This document shows, piece by piece, positions 22,553-30,637 of a stretch of DNA of 41,492 bases (the first letter of the stretch is position 1; each line of letters starts with the position of its first letter). A program made the position numbers and the translations under genes. The notes under the pieces are model-generated. The model made no database searches and had not been told where the DNA came from. It saw nothing but the letters and a program-made list of their open reading frames with translations. Source of the DNA: Methylobacterium ajmalii (lineage in GTDB: Bacteria > Pseudomonadota > Alphaproteobacteria > Rhizobiales > Beijerinckiaceae). Where the stretch lies: positions 1 through 41,492 of the forward strand of contig NZ_JACWCT010000134.1 of the NCBI RefSeq assembly GCF_016613415.1. The letters are read 5' to 3'.

Positions 22553-23566
22553 ATGACCACCGGACGCCCGCTCACGCCTGAAGAACAGCAGCGCCTCGCG
22601 CGCCGCGAGCGGACGCTCAAGAACCGGCGCGGCCGGCGCAACCCGGCAGTGATGCCGGACCGCCTGGCGCGGACCTCGGCCTTCGTGCCGCGCAAGGTCA
22701 ACCTGATCACCGACAGCAATTTCACCCGCGTCTACGAGGTGCCGGGCTACTCGGTCGTCGAGGTGAGGGGGCGCGAGCTGGGCAGCCAGCACCGCGATGC
22801 GATCTACGCCCTGTTTCGCCTGAAGCGCGAAAAGGTCTCCATGCCCAACCCGGACTACCGGCCGGGCACGTTCATTCCGCCCATGCGGACCTACTACGAG
22901 ACGCGCACGAGCTGGCGCGAGCTGATCCGCGTGATGGGCCGCACCGAGCACGTCAACAACCTCCTGAGCCTCGTGCACGTGTTCCAGGAGATCCAGCAGG
23001 TCAGCGTGCTGATCCACGAGGGCCGCTCCCTCGACGAGCTCGACAAGATCAAGAAGACCCGTTCGATCGGCGCCCTGCCTGACAGCCGTGGCAGCGCCGC
23101 GCCGCTGATCACCGAGGTCAGCTGGGAGGGCGCGCAGCTCGATAGCAGCGTCACGGTCCGCTACGGCCCGAGCGTGCTGCAGATGATCGAGAAGGCGCAC
23201 CTGGTCAGCATCAACGCCGACGTGCAGTTCCGCCTCAAGGGCGACCACGCCAAAACGTTCTGGCCGTTCATCGACAGTCAGCCAGCCTTCGCCTGGATCG
23301 ACGAGGAGCGCCTGGCGCAGCTCGCCGGCCGGGATCTGTGGTCGGACAAAGAGACCAGCGCGACCCGCGCCCAGTTCCGCAAGGACTGCCGGCAGGCCTT
23401 CAACGACATGGTCGCTGCCGGCGGCCTGAAGGAGTGGCGCGAGGAGATCACCGGCTCGGGCTGGAAGAAGTCGCGCCGCTACCACTACACCCACGCTGCG
23501 CCGACCCAGCTGGAGATGGATCTGGCCAAGGCCGCAGGGCAGGCGGCGGCACAGCTGACCGCCTAA
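22553..23566 (+). CDS. repA: Plasmid replication initiator RepA (RPA type)
   Basis: The 337-residue protein looks like the RPA-family initiators of alphaproteobacterial iteron plasmids. It has a basic N-terminus (residues 10-48) and a winged-helix initiator core through FVPRKVNLITDSNF, RDAIYALFRLKREKV and LLSLVHVFQEIQQVSVLIHEG. The C-terminal part is a second winged helix ending near TGSGWKKSRRYHYTH. It should bind the iterons on both sides (two inverted copies just upstream, eight direct copies just downstream). The ATG at 22553 is the natural start; no strong ribosome-binding site is seen before it. Confidence 0.85.
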   Translation: MTTGRPLTPEEQQRLARRERTLKNRRGRRNPAVMPDRLARTSAFVPRKVNLITDSNFTRVYEVPGYSVVEVRGRELGSQHRDAIYALFRLKREKVSMPNPDYRPGTFIPPMRTYYETRTSWRELIRVMGRTEHVNNLLSLVHVFQEIQQVSVLIHEGRSLDELDKIKKTRSIGALPDSRGSAAPLITEVSWEGAQLDSSVTVRYGPSVLQMIEKAHLVSINADVQFRLKGDHAKTFWPFIDSQPAFAWIDEERLAQLAGRDLWSDKETSATRAQFRKDCRQAFNDMVAAGGLKEWREEITGSGWKKSRRYHYTHAAPTQLEMDLAKAAGQAAAQLTA

Positions 23567-24135
23567 GCGTCTGAATTCCCTTGCTGCGGTCCGGAAGTGC
23601 AGCCCCAAATTCCGGACAGACCGCGCACTGGACGCTGGCAACCTACGTGCTGATGCGTGCCGCTAAACCCCTGCAATTATTGACAGCAGGCCGGAAAGGC
23701 GGCCCCAGAATTGGTCCGGCCGGTCGTGCGGCCGGTCATACCGGGGCAGGGGATCTGTCTGCTAAGTGTCTGTCTCTGCTCGCCTCACACCGGAAAGCCA
23801 GCCCCAAATTCAGGTCCAGAACGGCCTTCCTGTGCCCTGTTTTATGGTGTTTGGGTGCCGGAAGACGACCAAATGTGCGTGCGGGAACAGCGGCCCCAAA
23901 TTTCCGCAGAAATCCGCCGTTGCCGCCCACTCCTAAGGGCAGCCTTAGGGCTGTGGATAACACGGGGTGCCACCGGAAGTGCAGCCCCAAAATTACGGAA
24001 GTCCGGCCCCAAATTCGGGAAGTCCGGCCCCAATTTACCGGAATACTAGCCCCAAATTTATGGCCTAACCCACTGCAGACAAACAGGAATTTTTATAAAG
24101 ACTTCTTATATAGATATCTTAAAGAGACCTAAAGA
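23567..24135. other. Replication origin (oriV): iterons, DnaA box, AT-rich stretch
   Basis: Eight direct copies of an iteron with the core GCCCCAAATT, usually preceded by CCGGAAGTGCA or CCGGAAAG, begin at about 23591, 23691, 23790, 23882, 23973, 23998, 24017 and 24038; the last four are nearly contiguous. A perfect DnaA box (TGTGGATAA) is at 23952-23960, beside the inverted repeat CCTAAGG/CCTTAGG (23932-23949). An AT-rich stretch with TTTTTATAAAG and a direct repeat of AAAGAGAC follows at 24088-24135 and would be the melting region. No gene is present. Confidence 0.88.
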
Positions 24136-24212
24136 GACGCAGGCCTGTGGAGCGAACCCACAGAATCTGACCCTTGAACAAGCCCGTGGACAGGCTGTGC
24201 ATCTCCGGTTCC

Positions 24213-24457
24213 GTCTGTGCAAGCACAGACCCCGCCCCTTTTCGCTACGCGAAAACCCGCTCCCCCGCCCAATACGGAAGCCGCCTCCGGCGGCTCGATT
24301 CCAGATGGTGGTCGCCTCACGGCGACCAAAGATGGGCTCTCCGAGTGTGCGGGTGGCAAAATCCACCTGAGCGACCTCAGGAAGCGTTTGGGGCGGCAGA
24401 ACCGACAGCGTGACGGCAGAGGCTCCGAAAGCCGCTCACAAGCCTCCTGAGAGGCTT
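24213..24457. repeat. Cluster of perfect hairpins after oriV
   Basis: Within about 250 gene-free bases there are five perfect short inverted repeats: GTCTGTGC/GCACAGAC (24213-24230), TTCGC/GCGAA (24241-24253), GCCGCC/GGCGGC (24280-24294), GGTCGCC/GGCGACC (24310-24327) and AAGCCTC/GAGGCTT (24440-24457). The last resembles a terminator stem. Such a cluster could be a single-strand origin, a primosome site, a structured RNA or part of a transfer origin. I see no open frame here with protein character. Confidence 0.5.
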
Positions 24458-24561
24458 TGTCACCGCGCTGAGCGCAGTGGGGTGATGATGCAGCCGCTCC
24501 GCGACTGTGAATCCCGCAAGCGACGGGGTGCCGATCTGGCGGATGAGCTTGGCCCGCGACG

Positions 24562-24747
24562 CGGCCACGGTAAATCTGGGGCTAGCTTTCCCGTGGCCGT
24601 TCAGGCCCTCAATCAGACACTTGATCGGCGCGCGGCCGAGGTCAAACCGTGCTCTAGGCGACCGTTCGGCCCGGAGATCCCGGAAATTTGGGGCCGGTGT
24701 TCCCACAAAAACCCAAGCTGGAAGCCAATTTGGGGCCAGCTTTCCCG
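24562..24747. repeat. Three inverted iterons distal to oriV
   Basis: Three more iterons in the opposite direction carry the complement of the core: TAAATCTGGGGCTAGC (from 24571), AAATTTGGGGCCGGTG (from 24684) and CCAATTTGGGGCCAGC (from 24725), each followed by TTTCCC or TTCCC. The first is enclosed by an inverted repeat CGGCCACGG/CCGTGGCCG (24562-24600). They may act in copy control by handcuffing with the main array. Confidence 0.7.
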
Positions 24748-24767
24748 TTCAATCAGGCCTTGCCGCG

Positions 24768-24812
24768 CAGTTTACCGTTTACGGCAAGCCGTTTGCTGTA
24801 TGCGGTGCAAGC
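24768..24812. repeat. GCCGTTTACGGC-type repeats, right copy group
   Basis: The segment holds GTTTACCGTTTACGGCAAG and GCCGTTTGCTGTATGCGG, copies of the repeat family seen before the TIR, parA and repA genes. It is the last one before the IS6 element and marks the right limit of the replicon core. Confidence 0.55.
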
Positions 24813-24827
24813 TCATGTAAGCGCGAG

Positions 24828-25720
24828 GGGCCTGTCGCAAACGCGAACGGACCCCCGTTTACGGGTCGGTAACCATCCCTGCCCAGCTTGCCGCTCTGCC
24901 TCGGAGCCGGCCCATGTTCCTCAACGCCCTCGCCCTCAAGCTGAAGAGAGAGGCCCGCGGCGACTTCCGGGGCCGGCACTTCGAAGCCACCCTGATCGTC
25001 CAGGCCGTCACCTGGTACCTGCGCTACTCGCTCAGCTATCGCGACATCGAGGAGATGCTCCTCGAACGGGGCCTCACGGTCGACCACTCCACCATCAACC
25101 GCTGGGTGCTCGCCTACGCCCCGGCCATCGAACGCCGCCTGCGCCGGTTCCGCAAGCCGCATTGCGGGTCCGTGCGCGTCGACGAGACCTACATCAAGGT
25201 GCGGGGCCAGTGGCGCTACCTGTACCGGGCCATCGACAAGCACGGCGAGGCGGTCGACTTCCTGCTCACCGCCAACCGCGATCTGGATGCCGCTAAGCGC
25301 TTCTTCCGCAAGATGCTGCAGGATCAACCGCTTCTCGCGCCTGACCGGATCGGCACCGATGGCGCCGGTCCGTACCCGTCAGCCATCGCAGAGAGCTGCA
25401 AGGAGGGGCTGCTGCCGCGCACGCCCACCCACTACGTCACCAAGCACCTGCAGCAGGGGATCGAGAGCGACCACTTCCGAGTGAAGCGGGCGATGCCGCG
25501 GGTGGGCGGGTTCCGGTCGTTCAACACGGCGCGGCGCACGATCTGCGGCTTCGAGGCGATGCTCTGGCTGCGCAAGGGCTTCGGGTTCGCTGGCGCGTGG
25601 ACCGTTCGGGAGCAGAACCAGCTGCTCGCCACCTGCTTTGGTCTTCCGCTCGCGAACAAAGCGTGAAATCGAGGGCGGGCGGCTCCTTCTGCGGCCCGAA
25701 CCCGAGTTTGCGACAAGCCC
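24828..25720 (+). mobile_element. IS6-family insertion sequence
   Basis: The element is about 893 bp. Terminal inverted repeats are GGGCCTGTCGCAAAC at the left and, read inward from the right, GGGCTTGTCGCAAAC, similar in form to IS26-type ends. The 8-base flanks (AGCGCGAG left, GGAATTTG right) differ, so no target duplication is left. IS6 elements move by forming cointegrates, so this copy may mark a fusion point between the replicon core and the genes to the right. Confidence 0.9.
24914..25666 (+). CDS. IS6-family transposase
   Basis: The 250-residue protein is a full-length DDE transposase of the IS6 family. The helix-turn-helix region covers LSYRDIEEMLLERGLTVDHSTINRW in two segments (about residues 39-63). 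The catalytic residues are in VRVDETYIKVRGQW (first Asp), GTDGAGPY (second Asp) and YVTKHLQQGIESDHF (Glu in IESDH). It fills the element and seems intact. Confidence 0.95.
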   Translation: MFLNALALKLKREARGDFRGRHFEATLIVQAVTWYLRYSLSYRDIEEMLLERGLTVDHSTINRWVLAYAPAIERRLRRFRKPHCGSVRVDETYIKVRGQWRYLYRAIDKHGEAVDFLLTANRDLDAAKRFFRKMLQDQPLLAPDRIGTDGAGPYPSAIAESCKEGLLPRTPTHYVTKHLQQGIESDHFRVKRAMPRVGGFRSFNTARRTICGFEAMLWLRKGFGFAGAWTVREQNQLLATCFGLPLANKA

Positions 25721-25756
25721 GGAATTTGTCGGGCGCAGCCCCGTCGGCGGCGCTGC

Positions 25757-26363
25757 CGGCGCTGCAGCGGGCGCCGAGACCCTGAATGCCGGTCGCCTCG
25801 ACCTGGCCGAGCGCTAGGCCTGGTTGGTGCTCGCGACCCGCTCCTAAGAACCCGGGGCCCTCGACGTGCTTGGCTGCGTCGCCTTGAACCGGGGCCGGCC
25901 CAAGCGGCCTGCTGTTCCTCGGCCTCTACAGCGAGATTGCGCGCGCCAGCGTGGTCGCGGGGCACAGCCTGGTTGCGGAGCATGCGCTCGCGCCGATCCC
26001 GACCGGCGTGCGGGCGGGGCGGCGTACCGTCATGACCGATGCCGCGGCGCATCCGGACCTCGGCATGCTGCTCAGGGCCGCCTGGGACTTCTGGACCCTG
26101 TCGGAATGCTGCGACCTGACCTTCCACGTTGAGGAGCACCGTTTCACGCTGCCCAGGATCGGCGCGATACCGGATGCTTGCGGGCTGGAATTGCTCGGCC
26201 TTGAGCTCGAACACTCCTTGGATTGAGAGGGCGTATCCCGGCCGAGCTCTCGGATCCGGCCGCGGCGCGGTCGCCGACGGCGTGGCACGGCTTCGAGGCC
26301 CGCCATCCCGAAACCTTCGGCGACACCTACCGCATCTGGGCTCGGCAGGCGCGCCCGGGCCGG
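25757..26363 (+). pseudogene. Decayed TPR-methyltransferase gene
   Basis: The first part reads like a tetratricopeptide repeat (ETLNAGRLDLAER, then ALDVLGCVALNRGR) but holds two stop codons (TAG at about 25815, TAA at about 25842). After a frame change near 25895 it becomes the C-terminal part of a SAM-methyltransferase: GLLFLGLYSEIARASVVAGH, LSECCDLTFHVEEHRFTLP. Following a stop at 26224-26226, another frame gives WHGFEARHPETFGDTYRIWA, the usual end of such proteins. The methyltransferase core between the two parts is deleted. The IS6 element next to it may have cut the 5' end. Confidence 0.7.
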
Positions 26364-26393
26364 TCCGCGCTGAGCCTCGATGCCGGGGTGCCG

Positions 26394-26909
26394 TCAGTCG
26401 GCTCGCCCGGCCTCGCCCGCGGCGGCCTGGGCTCGCGTCGGCTCGCCGAGCGCGCCTTGGTCCCCGGGCGCGGCGGCCCCAGGACTGTGCTTCAGGGGCG
26501 TCAAGAGCGCGAGGACCAGGAAGTTGCAGAGGGCGAGGATGAGCCCGAGATCGTAGTAGCCAAAGCCGACGGCCGCCCCGATCACGCCCACGTTCCACAG
26601 GCTCGCCGCGGTCGCGGTGCCGTGCACGTTGTCGCCGCCTTTCAGGATAGCGCCGCCGCCGATGAAGCCGATGCCGGTGATGAGTCCCTGGAGGATGCGC
26701 GCCTGCTCCGGCGTGCGCGCGCCGAGGAGCTCGCTGGCGAGCAGGATGAGCCCGCAACTGGCGATGGCGACGATGGGAAAGGTGCGCAGTCCGGCGCTGC
26801 GTGCCTCGCGCTCGCGGTTCTATCCGAGCGGAAACGCGAAGGCGAAGGCGAGGGCGAGTCGCACGACGTGATTGGGTACGTCCCCCCAGATGCCCCAGTA
26901 CGAACCCAT
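26394..26909 (-). pseudogene. MgtC/SapB-family membrane protein with in-frame amber codon
   Basis: From the ATG at 26909 the frame reads MGSYWGIWGDVPN and a hydrophobic helix ending AFAFPLG, then TAG (26820-26822). In the same frame it goes on NREREARSAGLRTFPIVAIA, GLITGIGFIGGGAILKG and GTATAASLWNVGVIGAAVGF, the conserved MgtC core. The whole is about 171 codons, a normal length, so a single base change (perhaps from TGG) seems to have silenced it. MgtC-type proteins act in magnesium stress and membrane potential control. It lies after the ArsR gene in the same direction. Confidence 0.8.
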
Positions 26910-27040
26910 GATCCCTCGCCGGTTTGAGAATGTCCCGAGGACCGCCCGCACGTCGTGCCGCCGCTCCGAGCGCGGGGCTGTGCCGGATCCGAGACGATAC
27001 CCTGTTCTCCATGGGCGTCGCCGGGCGCGGATCAGGCTGC

Positions 27041-27373
27041 TCAAGGAGCATCCTCGCCCTCCACCACGCCCAGACAGCTTTGTCCGCTGACATGCGCGAC
27101 CATGTCCGTGATCACGCAACGCACATGCGCATCGGTGGTCCCGTAGAACACCTGCTTGCCCCGCTTCTGCGAGCGCACGAACCGCGCCGCGCGCAAGAGG
27201 CGCAGGTGATGGCTGACGAGCGACGTTGACAGGTCCACGCGACGGGCGATGTCGCCTACGCACAGAGGGCCATCGAGGCAGACCACGGCAATCCGCAGGC
27301 GGTTCGCGTCGCCGAGCAGGCGGAAAATCTCGGCGAGTTCGGTCGCCTGCTCCTCGTCCAGGACCAACGTCAT
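27041..27373 (-). CDS. ArsR/SmtB-family metal sensor
   Basis: The 110-residue protein is a winged-helix repressor: EIFRLLGDANRLRIAVVCL, then CVGDIARRVDLSTSLVSHHLRL as recognition helix region and a beta wing (KRGKQVFYG). In the last helix, DAHVRCVITDMVAHV gives the Asp-x-His and later His of the zinc site alpha-5 known from SmtB and CzrA; the final Glu of that site is not obvious. Cys residues at VVCLDGPLCVGD could form a different site, as in CadC. The start at 27373 is preferred since an earlier ATG (27391) lies inside the probable operator. It is divergent from the lipid kinase gene and upstream of mgtC. Confidence 0.88.
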   Translation of the reverse strand: MTLVLDEEQATELAEIFRLLGDANRLRIAVVCLDGPLCVGDIARRVDLSTSLVSHHLRLLRAARFVRSQKRGKQVFYGTTDAHVRCVITDMVAHVSGQSCLGVVEGEDAP

Positions 27374-27386
27374 CGCGCGTCCATGA

Positions 27387-27414
27387 AACATTTGAACATG
27401 TGTTTGAGTTATCA
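27387..27414. promoter_or_regulatory. ArsR-type operator candidate
   Basis: The sequence ACATTTGAACATGTGTTTGA and its flanks form an imperfect inverted repeat with the TGAACA/TGTTTGA half-sites common to ArsR/SmtB operators. It lies directly upstream of the ArsR gene and faces the lipid kinase gene on the other side, so one site may control both directions. Confidence 0.55.
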
Positions 27415-27555
27415 GCTCAGCGCGGCACGTCAAGGAGAACGAACGATGCGTGGCTCAGCCCGGCCGCATCATCAGCCCACCTGCATCGAGCTTTCGGACA
27501 TTCGGACCGTTGGCGCGTCAGCATCGGTCCCATCCGTGCGCGCGGCGCGGACCTG

Positions 27556-28551
27556 ATGTCGGATCCCAGCGGCGACCGCGCCGAGGGGCACGGGACGGGG
27601 GAAGCGAGAGCATCGCCGCGACCGCCTCGGAGTGCCCTTCTGCTCCTGAACCCGCGAAGCCGGAGCGGGAGCGCGGACGCGGCCGAGGCAGCGGTCCGGC
27701 GCCTCGAGGCCGGAGGTATGGCGCTGGTGCGCCGGCCCATGGGCGGACAGGAAGATGTGACCCGCGTGATCCAAGACCTCGCCGGTGCCGTGGAGGGCAT
27801 CGTGGTCGGCGGCGGGGACGGGAGCGTCAACGCGGTCCTGGAGGGCGCGTTGGCCGCTAAGCTGCCGCTCGGCATCCTGCCCCTGGGCACGGCCAACGAT
27901 CTGGCCCGCACGCTCGGCATCCCGACCGATCCGCCGGCGGCGGCCGGGGTGATCCAGGCGGGCCACTGCCGACGGATCGACCTTGGCCGGGTCAACGGAC
28001 ACCTGTTCGCGAATGTGGCCAGCCTGGGCTTGAGCGTCGAGCTCACGCGCCGACTCACCGCGCCGCTGAAGCGGCGCTGGGGGCGCTTCGGCTATCCCAT
28101 CGCCGCTGCCCAAGCCCTGATCCATGCCAAGCCTTTCGTAGCCGAGGTGCGCTGCGGGCCGCTCTCCGAGCGGATGTCGGTCCGGCAGATCGCGGTGGGC
28201 AACGGCGTCTTCTACGGCGGGGGGATGTCGGTGTACGAGGCGGCGCAGATCGACGACGGCTGCCTCGATTTCTACAGCCTGGAGGCGCACCGACGCTGGT
28301 GGCTGCTTCCCGTGCTGCTCTTCCTACGGGGCGGACGCCAGCGCGGGCTGCCGGGCGTGCGGGCCTTCTGCAGCCTCGACCCCATCCATATCCGCACCGA
28401 GCCGCCGCTGCCGGTCAACACGGACGGCGAGATCACGACGACGACGCCGGCACTGTTCGAGGTCCTGCCGCGGGCCCTCACCGTGTTCACCCCCGCGCCC
28501 TCAGCTCCGGCAACTCCCGCCAGCCCTGAGCCGGCCCGCCCACCATCCTGA
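27556..28551 (+). CDS. Diacylglycerol/sphingosine-type lipid kinase (YegS/BmrU family)
   Basis: The 331-residue protein has the lipid-kinase catalytic domain: LLLNPRSRSGSADA (residues about 27-40), the nucleotide-binding VVGGGDGSVNAVLEG, LPLGTANDLARTLGIP, and the C-terminal domain with VGNGVFYGGGMSV, DDGCLDFYSLE and VNTDGE. Such kinases phosphorylate diacylglycerol or related lipids at the membrane. It lies 12 bases before the cation exchanger, so the two form one operon. The start ATG (27556) is chosen because the conserved part begins soon after; the open frame extends further upstream. Confidence 0.88.
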   Translation: MSDPSGDRAEGHGTGEARASPRPPRSALLLLNPRSRSGSADAAEAAVRRLEAGGMALVRRPMGGQEDVTRVIQDLAGAVEGIVVGGGDGSVNAVLEGALAAKLPLGILPLGTANDLARTLGIPTDPPAAAGVIQAGHCRRIDLGRVNGHLFANVASLGLSVELTRRLTAPLKRRWGRFGYPIAAAQALIHAKPFVAEVRCGPLSERMSVRQIAVGNGVFYGGGMSVYEAAQIDDGCLDFYSLEAHRRWWLLPVLLFLRGGRQRGLPGVRAFCSLDPIHIRTEPPLPVNTDGEITTTTPALFEVLPRALTVFTPAPSAPATPASPEPARPPS

Positions 28552-28563
28552 CGGAGGCCCTGG

Positions 28564-29832
28564 ATGCGACGTTTCCTAATGCTGGTGGTGGTCGCGGTGC
28601 TGGCGGCGATACCGGCGCTCGCGTTTCGTCTGACCGGCGCGACGATCGGGGCCCTCGGCGAGACTGCGGCCTACGGTCTCGCGATCCTGTCGGCCGGCTT
28701 TCTGCTCTCGTGGGGGGCCGAGGCGGCCGAGCGGCACATTTCGCAGGGCCTGATCATCGCCGTCGTCGCCCTGGTGACCGTGCTGCCCGAGTACGCGGTC
28801 GATCTCTACTACGCCTATCAAGCCGGCAAGGCGGGGCCCGGGTCGCAGTACGTCCATTATGCCGCCGCCAACATGACCGGGGCGAACCGGCTCCTCGTCG
28901 GTGTGGGTTGGCCGCTGTTGGTGGTGATCCACTGGGCGCGCGGCGGCGGGCGGGCGCTGGACTTGTCACGCGGCAACGCGGTCGAGGTCGCCTTCCTGCT
29001 CGCGGCGAGCCTCTACGCCTTCGTCATCGTCCTCAAGGACAACATCACGCTCCTCGATTTTGCCATCCTGGCCGCGCTCTTCGGGGCCTATGTCTGGCGC
29101 GTGCGCGGCGCGCCTGGGGCGGAGGGGGACGAGGACGAAGAGCCCGGCCCCGCCGCGGCCCTGAACACGCTGCCGCTGCGGACGCAGTGGGCCGTCATGG
29201 CTGCACTGACGCTCGTCGCCTGCGTGATCATCCTCGCCTCAGCCGAGCCGTTCGCCGAGGCCATGGTGCGTTCGGGCCGGCTGCTGGGCCTCAACGAGTT
29301 CCTCCTGATCCAGTGGTTGGCGCCGCTGGCGAGCGAGGCTCCGGCCGTCACTGTCGCGATCCTGTTCGTGGTCGCGGGGCGCGCCGCGAACGGGCTCGGC
29401 GCCCTCGTCAGCGACAAGATCAACCAGTGGACGCTGCTCGTCGGCATGCTGCCGCTGGCCCTGAGCGTCGGCGCGGGTTCGATGTCTTCCCTGCCGCTCG
29501 ACGCGCGCCAGGGCGAGGAGTTCTTCCTGACCGCGGCACAGTCGCTGTTCGCCTTGGCGCTGCTCCTGCGTCTGCGGCTCGGCCTCTGGTCGGCCCTGGC
29601 CTTGGCGGCCCTGTTCGGCGTGCAGGTCGCGCTGGCCTTCGCCTACCGGAACGACGAGGCGCGCACGGTCGCGACGCTGACCACGCTCGCCTGGATCTAT
29701 CTGGGACTGGCCGCCATCCTGTTCCTGGTGAATGGCCGGCGCCTCCTCGACCTCGGGCGCACCGCCCTCTTGGAGCGGCGGACGGCGGCTGGCGCGCCGG
29801 GGCGGCCCGAGGTGGCGCGCGGCCAGCGGTGA
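28564..29832 (+). CDS. Na+/Ca2+-exchanger-family membrane protein
   Basis: The 422-residue protein has about 11 hydrophobic helices and the two alpha-repeats of the CaCA superfamily. The first has GLIIAVVALVTVLPEYAVDL followed by NMTGANRLLVGVGWP; the second has LIQWLAPLASEAPAVTVAIL followed by LVSDKINQWTLLVG. The acidic residues of the ion site (PEYA and SEAP) are present. The middle loop is acidic (EGDEDEEPGP). It should exchange Ca2+ or another cation for H+ or Na+. Its operon partner is a lipid kinase, and an ArsR sensor is divergent, which hints at heavy-metal or calcium control. Confidence 0.85.
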   Translation: MRRFLMLVVVAVLAAIPALAFRLTGATIGALGETAAYGLAILSAGFLLSWGAEAAERHISQGLIIAVVALVTVLPEYAVDLYYAYQAGKAGPGSQYVHYAAANMTGANRLLVGVGWPLLVVIHWARGGGRALDLSRGNAVEVAFLLAASLYAFVIVLKDNITLLDFAILAALFGAYVWRVRGAPGAEGDEDEEPGPAAALNTLPLRTQWAVMAALTLVACVIILASAEPFAEAMVRSGRLLGLNEFLLIQWLAPLASEAPAVTVAILFVVAGRAANGLGALVSDKINQWTLLVGMLPLALSVGAGSMSSLPLDARQGEEFFLTAAQSLFALALLLRLRLGLWSALALAALFGVQVALAFAYRNDEARTVATLTTLAWIYLGLAAILFLVNGRRLLDLGRTALLERRTAAGAPGRPEVARGQR

Positions 29833-29898
29833 GGGGTCCGACCCGGCGGTCTCCCCAGCGGTCTGCCCGGCCATCGAGATGGCCGTCCGATGCTCGCC

Positions 29899-30342
29899 TC
29901 AGCGCGCGAGCTCCGTCACCTCCCAGTCGTCGCCGGCTTGCTGGCAGGCCATGCCGCGAACCTGGGCGGTGCGCCGCGCCTCCTCGACGGTCGCCAGGAA
30001 GGCGCGGCAGATCCGACCCTCGCGCACGATCGGCAGGGCGGCCGGCGCGATGCTGCCCTTGCGGCCGGTGGCCGGGTTGTCCCATCGCACGCGCAGGCCG
30101 TTGCCACTCGGCTCCAGGGCGAGGCCGAGAACGCCATGGGCCCTGCGCCAGTCCTCCTGGTCCAATCCCGGAAGTGACAAGGGCGCGCTCTGCTTTGGAT
30201 CGTGCCCTGCAGCGCCGGGCGGGCCCTCGGCTGGCTGGGAGACCGGCAAGGAGATCGCGCAGGCCGGCAAGGCTAAGATCAGGAGCGTCCCGCCGACCCG
30301 GGGTAGGAGGAACGAGGCCGGTGAGGATCGGAGCGACGACAT
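29899..30342 (-). CDS. Predicted surface lipoprotein
   Basis: The 147-residue protein begins with a lipoprotein signal (LLILALPACAIS, lipobox Cys near residue 27). The mature part includes ALEPSGNGLRVRWDNPATGR and GRICRAFLATVEEARRTAQV, ending QQAGDDWEV. The pattern of a W-N-P-x-T-G segment followed by C-R-x-F is that of the outer-membrane surface antigens of Rhizobiales. The ATG at 30342 is the one that gives the signal peptide. Role unknown; it is convergent with the exchanger gene. Confidence 0.7.
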   Translation of the reverse strand: MSSLRSSPASFLLPRVGGTLLILALPACAISLPVSQPAEGPPGAAGHDPKQSAPLSLPGLDQEDWRRAHGVLGLALEPSGNGLRVRWDNPATGRKGSIAPAALPIVREGRICRAFLATVEEARRTAQVRGMACQQAGDDWEVTELAR

Positions 30343-30637
30343 GGGAGTGGGCTCGCCGAGGTTGGAGGTGAGGGGAAGAAGGGGTGGACCGGCGACCAGG
30401 GGTCTGCTCCAGCGCCCCGAACTACCCGGTGTGCTTCGCCCCGCAGGATGCGCGGGACATCGGTGCCGGCACGAAGCCGCTAGGCTGATCTTCAGAGCCG
30501 TCGGGCGTGCGCACGCCAAATCAGAGATCGTTGACATGATCGTAGGGCGAGACGTGAGTCAGCAGGTTTCGGGTGCTCACTCGACGGTTGCGCGCAAGTG
30601 CAACACCGCATCAGCCAAGTAGGTCGAGTTCCCGCTG

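Noticed and set aside
23581..24132. 183-codon plus-strand open frame in the origin
   Set aside because: It is made by the iterons read in one frame and has no conserved protein features.
25432..27093. Minus-strand open frame of about 550 codons
   Set aside because: It runs antisense through the IS6 transposase and two pseudogenes; its product is low-complexity Arg-rich sequence.
28710..30371. Plus-strand open frame of about 550 codons
   Set aside because: It overlaps the exchanger gene in another frame and consists of Arg/Ala/Gly-rich sequence without recognisable folds.
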